A stretch of DNA of 64,000 nt from positions 310,001 through 374,000 of the forward strand of contig DASZZP010000083.1 in the NCBI GenBank assembly GCA_035544875.1, read 5' to 3'. The notes beneath the pieces were generated by a model. The model was not told the origin of the DNA, did no database searches, and saw nothing but the letters and a program-made list of their open reading frames with translations. Numbering within the stretch: position 1 is the stretch's first letter; the number at the start of each line of letters is the position of its first letter. Both the position numbers and the translations under genes were made by a program. The DNA is from JASLEW01 sp035544875 (GTDB taxonomy: Bacteria > Acidobacteriota > Thermoanaerobaculia > Multivoradales > UBA5704). Positions 50,427-58,255 of this stretch are shown piece after piece.

Positions 50427-53012
50427 TTACTGGCGAGGCTGCGGCAGCTGATCGAGGACGCGCCGGCGGTCGTACTCCGAGCTGAGACCCCGGGCGGCGC
50501 GGAGGAGCTCCTCCCGCACGGGTCCGTCGAGGGAGACGGAGGTCATCACCGCGATCAGTACGTTGGCCTTCTCGTAGTTGCCGTGCAGTCCCTCGGCGAG
50601 GTGGATCAGCTGCAAGGCGGCCTCCCCACTCAACCGCCCGGATGCCAGAAGCGCTTGCAGCGCGCGGCTGCGCTCGTAATCGGACTTGAGATTGGCGGCG
50701 GCGTCGAGGTAGGCGCGCTGCACGGCGGGCTCGCGCACCAGCCGGCTCTGGGCCAGGGCGACCAGCACCCGCCCCAGCTCGTAGTCGGAGTGCAGGCGGG
50801 AGGCCGAGCGCAGGGCGGTGGCCGCCAGTGAAGGCGAGAGGTCGCGCCGCTCGATCAGGATCATCAGGACGCGTGCGTGCTCATAGTCGGACTTGAGGTG
50901 ATCGAGCGCGGCGAGGAAAGCGGCCTGGTTCTCGGCGCTGGCGAGCGGGAAATCCGTCGGGTGCATGGGTCCCGGCCTGCCTCCCGCCAGTCGCCGCGGC
51001 TGCGGCAACGAGTTGCCGCTCGGCGGCGGCTGGGCGGAAGCGCCAGCCTGCGGCCCGTCGCCGGCGACCGTGGAGAGGACGCGGGCCAGCTCGTAGTCCG
51101 AGGCGATCTCGGCGCCCGCCTGCGCGACGATGCGCCGCAGGGTCGGCTCGTCGAGCGGCGCGCTGTCGAGCAGCTTGTGGAAGTATGCCGAGCGGGCGTA
51201 GTCCGAGCCCATCTGAGAGATCTCGTTCAGCACCGCGTCCGGACCGCCTCGCGCCAGCAGCCGCGGCACCCGTGTCTCGACCGCAAAGGCGGTCCGCCGT
51301 TCGAGCGCCAGAAGGAGCGACGCCAGCCACGACGCGGCCTCGGGACCGTAGGCCAGCTCGCGGCCGTTGACTGTCCAGGTCCGCTGCAGGCCGGCGCCGG
51401 CGGCCGGGCGGAGCTGCAAGCGCCGGACGGTCCCGCCCTGTCTGACGCTGAAGTCGACGTAGCCGTCCGCGGCGATGCTGGTGACGCCGCCGCTCAACTC
51501 TGGATCGAAGGTGGCGCCCTCGGCGCGCAGCTCGACGCTGCAGTCGTCACCCGTCCAGGTAACCGTCAGTTTTCGCCGGCCATTGATCGAATAGGAGACA
51601 TTCTGGCCATGTTTGCCAGGACGGCACAGCTCCACGTCCGAAGCGGTAGGCCCGGGGGCGGTTCCCGGAGCGGGCTGTAGCACCGCCGCGTCCATCAGGC
51701 CTGCCAGTCTGGACCCGCCGGGAGGGCCGGCCAGTCGCTGCAGCTGAGGCAACGAGTTGGCGCTCGGCGGCGGCTGGGCGGGAGCCGGCCCGCGCTCGCC
51801 GCGCTCGCCAGGCTCGGTCAGCGCCGCCGGTTGCAGGGCGGCGATCGGGAGCAGGGAGCTCACGCAGCCGAGCAGTGCGAGGGCACCGCCCAGAGCGCCG
51901 ACCGAACGCCGGCGGTGGCGAGGGTCGAGGATCGCCGTCAGCCGCGCTTCGAGATGAGAGCGGCGCGCCATCGCCAGTGCCGCGGCTTCGATGCCGGCAT
52001 CGGCCGGCGTCGTTGCCACGGCGGGCCGCGTCCGGATGGCGGCGGCGATCTGCAGCAGGTCGCCGGCGTACTGCGAAGGGCGAGCCCCGGCGCCGAGCAC
52101 CTGATCGTCGCAGGCGCACTCGGCGGCGGCGTACAGACGACGCGCTGCCAGCCAGACCAGCGGGTTCCACCAGTAGAGCGCACACGAGAGCTGCGCCAGC
52201 CAACGCGTGAGGAAGTCGAACCTGCGGACGTGGGCCAGCTCATGCAGCAACACGACGGTGAGACGCTGCTCCGTCCAGCCCGTGGCGGCGGCGGGAAGCA
52301 GGACGCGGGGCGCGATCACCCCCCAGGTCAACGGAACGTCGGACTCGGAGCTGAGCAGCAGGCGAACCGGTCGCCTGACGCCGAGCTCGCGCGCCTGCCG
52401 GTCGAGCAGCGCCTGCCACCCCGGATGTGGCGGCGCCAGCGAGCGCCGGGCGAGGAGGCGCAGCCGGCGCGAGGCGCGGAGGCGCCGCCCTAGCAGCAAG
52501 AGCGTGCCCGCCAGCCAGAGCGCCGACGCCACTGCCGGCACCGAGCTCGCCCGCGGCGGCGAGATCTCTGATGCCGCTGGCGCCGAAGTCTTCGCTGCCA
52601 GGGCCGCCGGCGGCGCGGCACCCGGCGCGACCGGCCTGCCGGCTCTGGCAGCCCGCGATGGTGGGCCGGGCCGCCACGCCGCGTTGTCGGTGGCGGCCGC
52701 CCGGCTGTCTGGCACGCCTGGCATGGCCAGGATCTGCAAGGACTGCAAGCCCAGGGAGCGCGATCGTGGAATCGGCGGCGTCCAGGCGGGCAGCAGCGGG
52801 GAGAGGCAGGGCAGCAGCAGGGTCGCCGCCAGGGCGAGCGCCCAGACGAGATGGCGGAGCGCGGCGGCACGCCGCAGCCCGGCGCACACGATGCCGGCGC
52901 CGGCCAGCAGGATGCTCGTCTTGATGGCCGCCGGAAGCAGCACCGCCGCCCACCTGGCGCTCGCCGCCATCAGCATTGCGACGGCCGGCATCGGGGTCTG
53001 CATCGTCGTCAT
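50427..53012 (-). CDS. BlaR1/MecR1-like M56 sensor protease with SDYE-repeat tail
   Basis: An 861-residue membrane protein. The N-terminal third has several helices and an M56 metallopeptidase site HELAHVRR (257-264) plus the third ligand Glu in AAAECACDDQV. After one more helix near 370 the periplasmic part lacks a penicillin-binding domain. Instead the last 280 residues are about seven 34-35 residue repeats each starting S-D-Y-E (for example SDYELGRVLVALAQSR). It overlaps the BlaI-like gene by four bases and should cleave it or its partner when a signal is sensed. The signal is unknown and likely not a beta-lactam. Confidence 0.85.
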   Translation of the reverse strand: MTTMQTPMPAVAMLMAASARWAAVLLPAAIKTSILLAGAGIVCAGLRRAAALRHLVWALALAATLLLPCLSPLLPAWTPPIPRSRSLGLQSLQILAMPGVPDSRAAATDNAAWRPGPPSRAARAGRPVAPGAAPPAALAAKTSAPAASEISPPRASSVPAVASALWLAGTLLLLGRRLRASRRLRLLARRSLAPPHPGWQALLDRQARELGVRRPVRLLLSSESDVPLTWGVIAPRVLLPAAATGWTEQRLTVVLLHELAHVRRFDFLTRWLAQLSCALYWWNPLVWLAARRLYAAAECACDDQVLGAGARPSQYAGDLLQIAAAIRTRPAVATTPADAGIEAAALAMARRSHLEARLTAILDPRHRRRSVGALGGALALLGCVSSLLPIAALQPAALTEPGERGERGPAPAQPPPSANSLPQLQRLAGPPGGSRLAGLMDAAVLQPAPGTAPGPTASDVELCRPGKHGQNVSYSINGRRKLTVTWTGDDCSVELRAEGATFDPELSGGVTSIAADGYVDFSVRQGGTVRRLQLRPAAGAGLQRTWTVNGRELAYGPEAASWLASLLLALERRTAFAVETRVPRLLARGGPDAVLNEISQMGSDYARSAYFHKLLDSAPLDEPTLRRIVAQAGAEIASDYELARVLSTVAGDGPQAGASAQPPPSGNSLPQPRRLAGGRPGPMHPTDFPLASAENQAAFLAALDHLKSDYEHARVLMILIERRDLSPSLAATALRSASRLHSDYELGRVLVALAQSRLVREPAVQRAYLDAAANLKSDYERSRALQALLASGRLSGEAALQLIHLAEGLHGNYEKANVLIAVMTSVSLDGPVREELLRAARGLSSEYDRRRVLDQLPQPRQ

Positions 53013-53395
53013 CTCCCTTCGCGCCTGGCTTGCTCGATCATCCTCGCCAGCCGTTCGAGTGTGTCGGCGCTCGGCGGGTCTTCGAGCTCGAGCAGCGCGG
53101 CCACGGCCTCCTCGGTCGAGCCGCCGAAGAAATTCCGCAGCACGTTGCGCAGCGCCGAGCGCCGCGCCTTGTCGCGGCCGACGGTCGGCAGATAGACGTA
53201 GCGCGGCCCCTGCTCTTCGTGCCGCAGCTGCCCCTTCTCCTCGAGCAGCCGCAGCTGGGCCCGCACTGCCGAGTAGCCCGGCGGATCGGGCAGCTCGGCG
53301 AGCACCTCGGCGACCGTCGCCCTGCCCAGGCGGTAGATCGTCTCCATGATCTGCCGCTCCCGCCGCGTCAGGTCCCGCTGGGGGTCTCGCGTCAT
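53009..53395 (-). CDS. BlaI/MecI/CopY-family repressor
   Basis: A 128-residue winged-helix repressor: LTRRERQIMETIYRLGRATVAEVLAEL is the N-terminal HTH, then YSAVRAQLRLLEEKGQL (wing), then the dimerisation region ending in ELEDPPSADTLERLARMIEQA. It is followed with a four-base overlap by the M56 sensor protease, the standard BlaI-BlaR1 order. Its start codon lies within a 12-base-arm operator palindrome, so it represses itself and possibly the divergent gene. Confidence 0.92.
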   Translation of the reverse strand: MTRDPQRDLTRRERQIMETIYRLGRATVAEVLAELPDPPGYSAVRAQLRLLEEKGQLRHEEQGPRYVYLPTVGRDKARRSALRNVLRNFFGGSTEEAVAALLELEDPPSADTLERLARMIEQARREGR

Positions 53396-53428
53396 GCTAG
53401 AACTCTAGCATGACGCTAAATTTTTAGC
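53389..53428. promoter_or_regulatory. BlaI-type operators
   Basis: A perfect palindrome with 12-base arms (53389-53400 and 53405-53416, spacer AACT) covers the repressor's start codon. It is followed by a second, GCTAAA/TTTAGC (53415-53428). Both lie between the divergent repressor and the small gene at 53455. Confidence 0.65.
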
Positions 53429-53454
53429 AAGGAGGTCCGGGATACACTGCAGCG

Positions 53455-53799
53455 ATGAGCGACGAGTCCGAGCTTGCCGTGGCTTGCCGTCTGAGCGAGC
53501 CGGAGCTGCGCCAGCGGCGCGCGGCGGTGCTGGAGCCGCTGCGGGCGGCCGCGGTCGAGATCAAGGCCCTTCCTGCCGGCTACGCGTTTCGCTTTGGCGG
53601 CGACGCGGCGCCGCTGGCCGAGCTGGCGCTGCTCATCGACCTCGAGCGGCGCTGTTGCCCCTTCTTGCGCTTCGAGCTCTCGGTCGCGCCCGCCGCCGGC
53701 CCGGTCTGGCTGTCGCTCAGCGGACCGCCGGGAACCCGCGAGTTTTTGGCCGCGGAGCTCGGCCTGGGCGGCGGCCCGCCACCGCCGGACTCGCCCTGA
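53455..53799 (+). CDS. Small conserved protein with a CCPFLRF motif
   Basis: A 114-residue protein. Its one striking feature is an LERRCCPFLRFEL segment (about residues 62-74) with adjacent cysteines, which in similar small proteins lies near metal-resistance or BlaI-type genes. I cannot name a family. It is divergent from the BlaI gene with the operators between, so it may be under that repressor. A metal- or thiol-related function is only a guess. An AAGGAGG site lies about 25 bases upstream of the ATG, too far to be sure. Confidence 0.55.
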   Translation: MSDESELAVACRLSEPELRQRRAAVLEPLRAAAVEIKALPAGYAFRFGGDAAPLAELALLIDLERRCCPFLRFELSVAPAAGPVWLSLSGPPGTREFLAAELGLGGGPPPPDSP

Positions 53800-53816
53800 C
53801 CACGGTCATCGCGGGA

Positions 53817-55721
53817 CTACTTGAAGTAACCGGTGATGTCGATCAACACGTTGGCGCTGCCCGAGCTCGCGTCGGTGACCGTGAGGCTGCCCACCGGGTT
53901 GCCGGTGAGCGAGACCACGGCGTTGTTGGCCCGGAGGTCGCCGCCGACGAAGTTGAGCACCGAGGTGGGCAGCACGGCGTTGCCCGGAGCGACCTGCAGG
54001 AAGCCGGCGGCCGCGGGCGACACGACGGTGACATTGGCCGCGACCGCCAGCGCGTCGGCAGGCACGCCGCACTGCCCGGCGAGCGCGAAGGTCCGCGATG
54101 CTCCGGCCGCGAGGGCGGGTCCGCCGAACGGACCGTTGGCGCCCCGAGTATCGATCGCGCGGCACGGCGTGACGGTGAAGTAGCCGAGCGGCGCCGCGTT
54201 GGGCTCGTAGGCCCACAGCTTGCTCGCCTCGTCGGTGACATAGAGCCGGCCGTTGATCACGATCGGGCTCTCCCAGTGGATGCCGCCGATGGCGGTGTCG
54301 TGGAACAGCTGGTTGCCGGTCGTCGGGTCGAGCGCGTAGACGTTGTTGCCGCCCACGTGGTAGAGGATGCCGTTGGCCACGACCGGCGAGCTGCCGCCGC
54401 TTCCGTGGAACCACGGCGAGGCGATCGACGGGTTGCCCAAGCCGTCGACCGAGAGCTTCAAGCCGGAGATCCCGTTGCCGTTGGCGACGAAGAACCAGGT
54501 GCTGCCGTCGGCTGGATCGACCCAGACCGCGAGCGCCGTCAGTACCTCGGCGCCCTGGGGGACGCCGATCTTCTGGATCTCGCCCGAGACGTGGCCGGGT
54601 CCGCCCATCCCGCTCAGGTCGTCGAGGTTGAGCAGGCGGATCATGCCGTCCTTGCCGCTCTGCGCGGCGAGGTGGGCGATGTTGCTGGTCGCGGGAGTGG
54701 GGAGGATCGCGGGCGCCGTGCTGCCCAGGTCGGCGTCGGTGTTCTGCAGGAACTGGAACTCGGTCGGGGTGTAGGAATCGACCGGCAATCTGCCGCCCGC
54801 GCCGGTGCCGTCCGGATGCAGAGCGAGAATGCTGTCGCCCCAGAAGGTGTTCGCGGGGTTGGCATTTTGAGCGTTGTAGGTGCCGTTGCCGGTGCCGAAG
54901 AAGATCTTGTCGTTGTCGGGGTCGTAGACCACGCCGGCGCGCGCCCACACCGCCGACTGCACGCCGCCGGTGCAGTCGGGACTCCCGCCGGTGACGAAGT
55001 GAACGGTCTGATCGCTGCACATCGTGTTGAAGACGTTCTGGACGCCGGTCGTCAGGTTGATGGCGGTGACGTGACCCTGGTAGTCGCCGGCGTCGCCGGG
55101 ATAGCCGCCATTCGAGACGTAGAGATAGCTGGTCCCGCCGTTGGTCGTCGCCAGCGAGAGGGCGGAGGACTGCTTCTCGACCGTCGGCTTGAGGGTGGCC
55201 AGCTCGGGCCAGCCGCCGGTCGTTACCTCGGTGCCGTCGGCGACCATGTACTTGTGCACCCTGCCTTCGAGCCCGTAGCTGTATACGAACTGGTGATTCG
55301 GGTCGACGGCCGGGGAGGAGGTCGTGTATTGAGGCCCGGTCGCCGGCCGGTGTGACCAGATGGTGGCGCCGGTGGCCGCGTTGAGCGCCATGATACGTCC
55401 GCCCCTGCCGGTGAGGAACAGGATGTCGACACTTCCCGAGGCGGTCGGCACGTCCTGGAGGAGGGCCGGCGCGCCGTCGGCGATGCTGGCCGGACTGCCG
55501 TCGAGGGCAAGGCTCGGCAGGGTCACCGGAAAGCCGGCCCGCACGTGCAGGGTGGCGACATTGCCGGTGTGGATCGTCGTCTCCTGCAGGCTGGTGCCGG
55601 TATGCTGGCCGTTGAGGTTGAACTCCGGCCAGCTGGAGGCGCGCGCCGGGGGCGCCAGCACGAGGACCACCGCCACGACCGCAAGGCCCAACCATGTCGT
55701 TCCAGCAGCTTTCGTTTTCAT
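53817..55721 (-). CDS. Secreted PQQ-like beta-propeller protein
   Basis: A 634-residue exported protein with a signal peptide (residues 1-28). The body (about 30-500) has repeated propeller-like segments such as IMALNAATGATIWSH, VYALDPTTGNQLFHD and LYVTDEASKLWAYEP, as in PQQ-binding-like repeat proteins, though no catalytic site is seen. The last 120 residues begin FTVTPCRAIDTRG and end VLIDITGYFK, a C-terminal domain widespread in secreted Acidobacteriota-like proteins. Function is unknown. The large same-strand alternate frame over it is not coding. Confidence 0.75.
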   Translation of the reverse strand: MKTKAAGTTWLGLAVVAVVLVLAPPARASSWPEFNLNGQHTGTSLQETTIHTGNVATLHVRAGFPVTLPSLALDGSPASIADGAPALLQDVPTASGSVDILFLTGRGGRIMALNAATGATIWSHRPATGPQYTTSSPAVDPNHQFVYSYGLEGRVHKYMVADGTEVTTGGWPELATLKPTVEKQSSALSLATTNGGTSYLYVSNGGYPGDAGDYQGHVTAINLTTGVQNVFNTMCSDQTVHFVTGGSPDCTGGVQSAVWARAGVVYDPDNDKIFFGTGNGTYNAQNANPANTFWGDSILALHPDGTGAGGRLPVDSYTPTEFQFLQNTDADLGSTAPAILPTPATSNIAHLAAQSGKDGMIRLLNLDDLSGMGGPGHVSGEIQKIGVPQGAEVLTALAVWVDPADGSTWFFVANGNGISGLKLSVDGLGNPSIASPWFHGSGGSSPVVANGILYHVGGNNVYALDPTTGNQLFHDTAIGGIHWESPIVINGRLYVTDEASKLWAYEPNAAPLGYFTVTPCRAIDTRGANGPFGGPALAAGASRTFALAGQCGVPADALAVAANVTVVSPAAAGFLQVAPGNAVLPTSVLNFVGGDLRANNAVVSLTGNPVGSLTVTDASSGSANVLIDITGYFK

Positions 55722-55861
55722 AGTTCACCTATCATAAGTTGGCCGCGCAGGGACGGGCAAGCGCCTGTCCGGTGAATCCCGGGCCAGCTGCCGCCGGTTC
55801 TCCCGGCGGCCGGCTGCGATGGACTGTCTTTCTGGGGGCGGCCGCCTCTTTGCCCCCTCGC

Positions 55862-55891
55862 CGGCCGCACCCGCGTCGGCCGCACCCGCGT
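55862..55891. repeat. Two tandem 15-base units
   Basis: CGGCCGCACCCGCGT occurs twice in direct tandem just after the transketolase stop. No function is evident. Confidence 0.4.
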
Positions 55892-55899
55892 CGCGTCGC

Positions 55900-57939
55900 C
55901 TAGGGCTGACCGCCTAGCATCTCGCGTGCCAGCGCCGCCACGTTCTCGGGGGTGTAGCCGAACTCCTGCGCCAGCGCCTTGGCGGGCGCCGAGGCGCCGA
56001 AGCGCCGCATGCAGTGGATCTGGCCGGCGTCGCCCACGTACTTGTGCCAGCCGAGCGGGCCCGCGGCCTCGACGGCGAGCCGCCGGCGCACGGCGGGCGG
56101 CAGCACCTGGTCGCGGTACTCGGCCGGCTGGCGGTCGAAGAGCTCCCAGGAGGGCATGCTCACCAGCCGTGCCTTGATCCCCTCGCCGGCCAGCCGCTTG
56201 CCGGCCTCGTGGATCAGCGACACCTCGGAGCCGGTGGCGAGCAGCAGGATGTCCGGCTCGCCGCCGCCCGGCGGGTCGCTCAGCACGTAGGCGCCGCGCG
56301 GCACCCCGGCCGGCGCGCCGCGCTGCGTCTCTTCGAGGATGGGCAGGTTCTGGCGGGTCAGGACGAGGGCGGTGGGGCCGTCGCGGTGCTCGAGCGCCGT
56401 GCGCCAGGCGGCCGCGGTCTCGCAGGCGTCCGCCGGCCGGATCACCGTCATGCCCGGGATCGCGCGCAGCCCGGCGAGCTGCTCGATTGGCTCGTGGGTG
56501 GGGCCGTCTTCGCCGAGGAAGATCGAGTCGTGGGTGTAGACGTAGATCACCTGCAGCTTCATCATCGCGGCGAGGCGGATCGGCGGCCGCATGTAGTCGG
56601 AGAAGATCAGGAAGGTGCCGCCATAGGGGATCCAGAGCCGCGACAGCGCGATGCCGGAGAGGATCGACCCCATTCCGTGCTCGCGCACGCCGAAGAAGAA
56701 GTTGCGGCCGCCGGGCTGGTCGCGGGCGAAGTTCGGCTCGCCCTTGATCATGGTGTCGTTCGAGGTCGACAGATCGGCCGAGCCGCCGACCAGCTGCGGC
56801 AGCCGCGGAGCGATGGCGTTGAGCACCTTGCCCGAGGCGGCGCGGGTGGCGATCGCGGCGTCGGCGGGAGAGAACGACGGCAGCGCCTCCTGCCAGCCGT
56901 CCGGCAGCCTGCCCGCGAGGCGGGCGGCGAGGTCGGCCGCCGCATCCGGATGGGCCGCCTCGTAGCGCCGCAGCAGGTCCTGCCAGTCCGCCCGCAGCCG
57001 CCGCCCGCGCTCGCCCACCTCGGCGAACTTCGAGCGCGCCTCCTCGGGGACGTAGAACGCCGGCTCGAGCGGCCAGCCGAGCGCCTGCTTGGTGGCAATC
57101 GTCTCGTCCTTGCCGAGCGGCGAGCCATGCGCCGCCGAGGTGCCTTGCTTCTTGGGGCTGCCGTAGCCGATGACCGTGCGCACGAGGACCAGCGATGGGC
57201 GCTCGCTCTCGGCCTCGACGGCGGCGATCGCCCGCCCCAGGGCGGCGAGGTCGTTGCCGTCGGCCACGCGCTCGATGCGCCAGCCGTAGGCCTCGTAGCG
57301 CTTGCCCACGTCGTCGGAGAAGCTGAGCGAGGTCGGGCCGTCGAGCGAGACCGCGTTGTCGTCGTAAAAGACCTTGAGATTGCCGAGGCGCAGGTGGCCG
57401 GCGAGCGAGCTGACCTCGGAGGAGATCCCCTCCATCATGTCGCCATCGCTCGCCACCACCCAGACGCGGCTGTCGAAGAGAGGAAAGCCGTCCCGGTTGA
57501 ATGCCGCCGCCGCCTTGCGCGCCGCGATCGCCATGCCGACCGAGTTGCCCATCCCCTGGCCCAGTGGACCGGTAGTGGTCTCGACGCCGCGCGTCAGCTC
57601 ATGCTCGGGGTGCCCGGGGGTGCGCGACCCCAGCTGGCGGAAGCGCTGCAGCTCGGACATCGGCAGGTCGTAGCCGCAAAGGTGGAGCAGCGCGTAGAGC
57701 AGCGCCGAAGCATGTCCGGCCGAGAGCACGAAGCGGTCGCGGCCGGGCCAGTCGGGATCTTCCGGATCGTGGCGCAGGTAGCGGGTCCACAACACATAGG
57801 CCAGGGGCGCGAGGCCCAGCGGCGCGCCGGGGTGGCCCGAGTTGGCCTTCTCCACCATGTCGACCGCAAGAAAGCGGATGGTATTGATCGCCAGCTGGTC
57901 GACGTCCTGCGCCACGCCGGTCTCGACTCTGGTCTCCAT
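55900..57939 (-). CDS. tkt: Transketolase
   Basis: A 679-residue thiamine-diphosphate enzyme that moves two-carbon units in the pentose phosphate pathway. It starts with IRFLAVDMVEKANSGHPGAP, and has FVLSAGHASALLYALLHL, the ThDP/metal site VVASDGDMMEGISSE to FYDDN, the second-domain ADLSTSNDT and HDSIFLGEDGPTHEPIEQL, and the C-terminal domain ending near MLGGQP. Length is typical. The start ATG at 57939 has a GGAGGAGGAGG-type site upstream. Confidence 0.95.
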   Translation of the reverse strand: METRVETGVAQDVDQLAINTIRFLAVDMVEKANSGHPGAPLGLAPLAYVLWTRYLRHDPEDPDWPGRDRFVLSAGHASALLYALLHLCGYDLPMSELQRFRQLGSRTPGHPEHELTRGVETTTGPLGQGMGNSVGMAIAARKAAAAFNRDGFPLFDSRVWVVASDGDMMEGISSEVSSLAGHLRLGNLKVFYDDNAVSLDGPTSLSFSDDVGKRYEAYGWRIERVADGNDLAALGRAIAAVEAESERPSLVLVRTVIGYGSPKKQGTSAAHGSPLGKDETIATKQALGWPLEPAFYVPEEARSKFAEVGERGRRLRADWQDLLRRYEAAHPDAAADLAARLAGRLPDGWQEALPSFSPADAAIATRAASGKVLNAIAPRLPQLVGGSADLSTSNDTMIKGEPNFARDQPGGRNFFFGVREHGMGSILSGIALSRLWIPYGGTFLIFSDYMRPPIRLAAMMKLQVIYVYTHDSIFLGEDGPTHEPIEQLAGLRAIPGMTVIRPADACETAAAWRTALEHRDGPTALVLTRQNLPILEETQRGAPAGVPRGAYVLSDPPGGGEPDILLLATGSEVSLIHEAGKRLAGEGIKARLVSMPSWELFDRQPAEYRDQVLPPAVRRRLAVEAAGPLGWHKYVGDAGQIHCMRRFGASAPAKALAQEFGYTPENVAALAREMLGGQP

Positions 57940-58255
57940 CTCTGCTCCTCCTCCTCCTCCCCTCGTCGGCGTCGCGGCGCGACTCCAGGGGCCAAGCGGG
58001 TCCAGGCTCCCCGCAAGGCAGCGGCTCCAGTCGCCGCGCCTCGGGCTGGCGGGAGTCTATCGTGGGCGCTCGGCACCCGGCCGCGCGGCGCTCGCCGTGG
58101 CGGAGACCGCGATCCGCTGCTGGCGCAGCGGCCTCTCGTCGCCGCCCCTCACCGCCGCTCGACGCTTCGTCACCTTCTCGCCTATTGCGGACAGGGACAC
58201 GCCGCCTCGAGCGTCCGCCTCGCCAAGGGCGCGCGGTAGTGGTGGCTCGGCTGGC
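57940..58255. other. Gene-free gap between tkt and the ELWxxDGT gene
   Basis: Apart from the purine-rich ribosome site of tkt, I see no coding frame, RNA or clear promoter in this 316-base stretch. Long open frames crossing it on the plus strand are shadows of tkt. Confidence 0.5.

Noticed and set aside
53806..55728. A 640-residue alternate minus-strand frame over the PQQ-propeller gene
   Set aside because: Arg/His/Gln/Pro-rich and repeat-like with no known motifs; the propeller frame has a signal peptide and conserved ends.
56014..58239. A 741-residue plus-strand frame over transketolase
   Set aside because: Antisense shadow; the minus-strand frame is a full transketolase.
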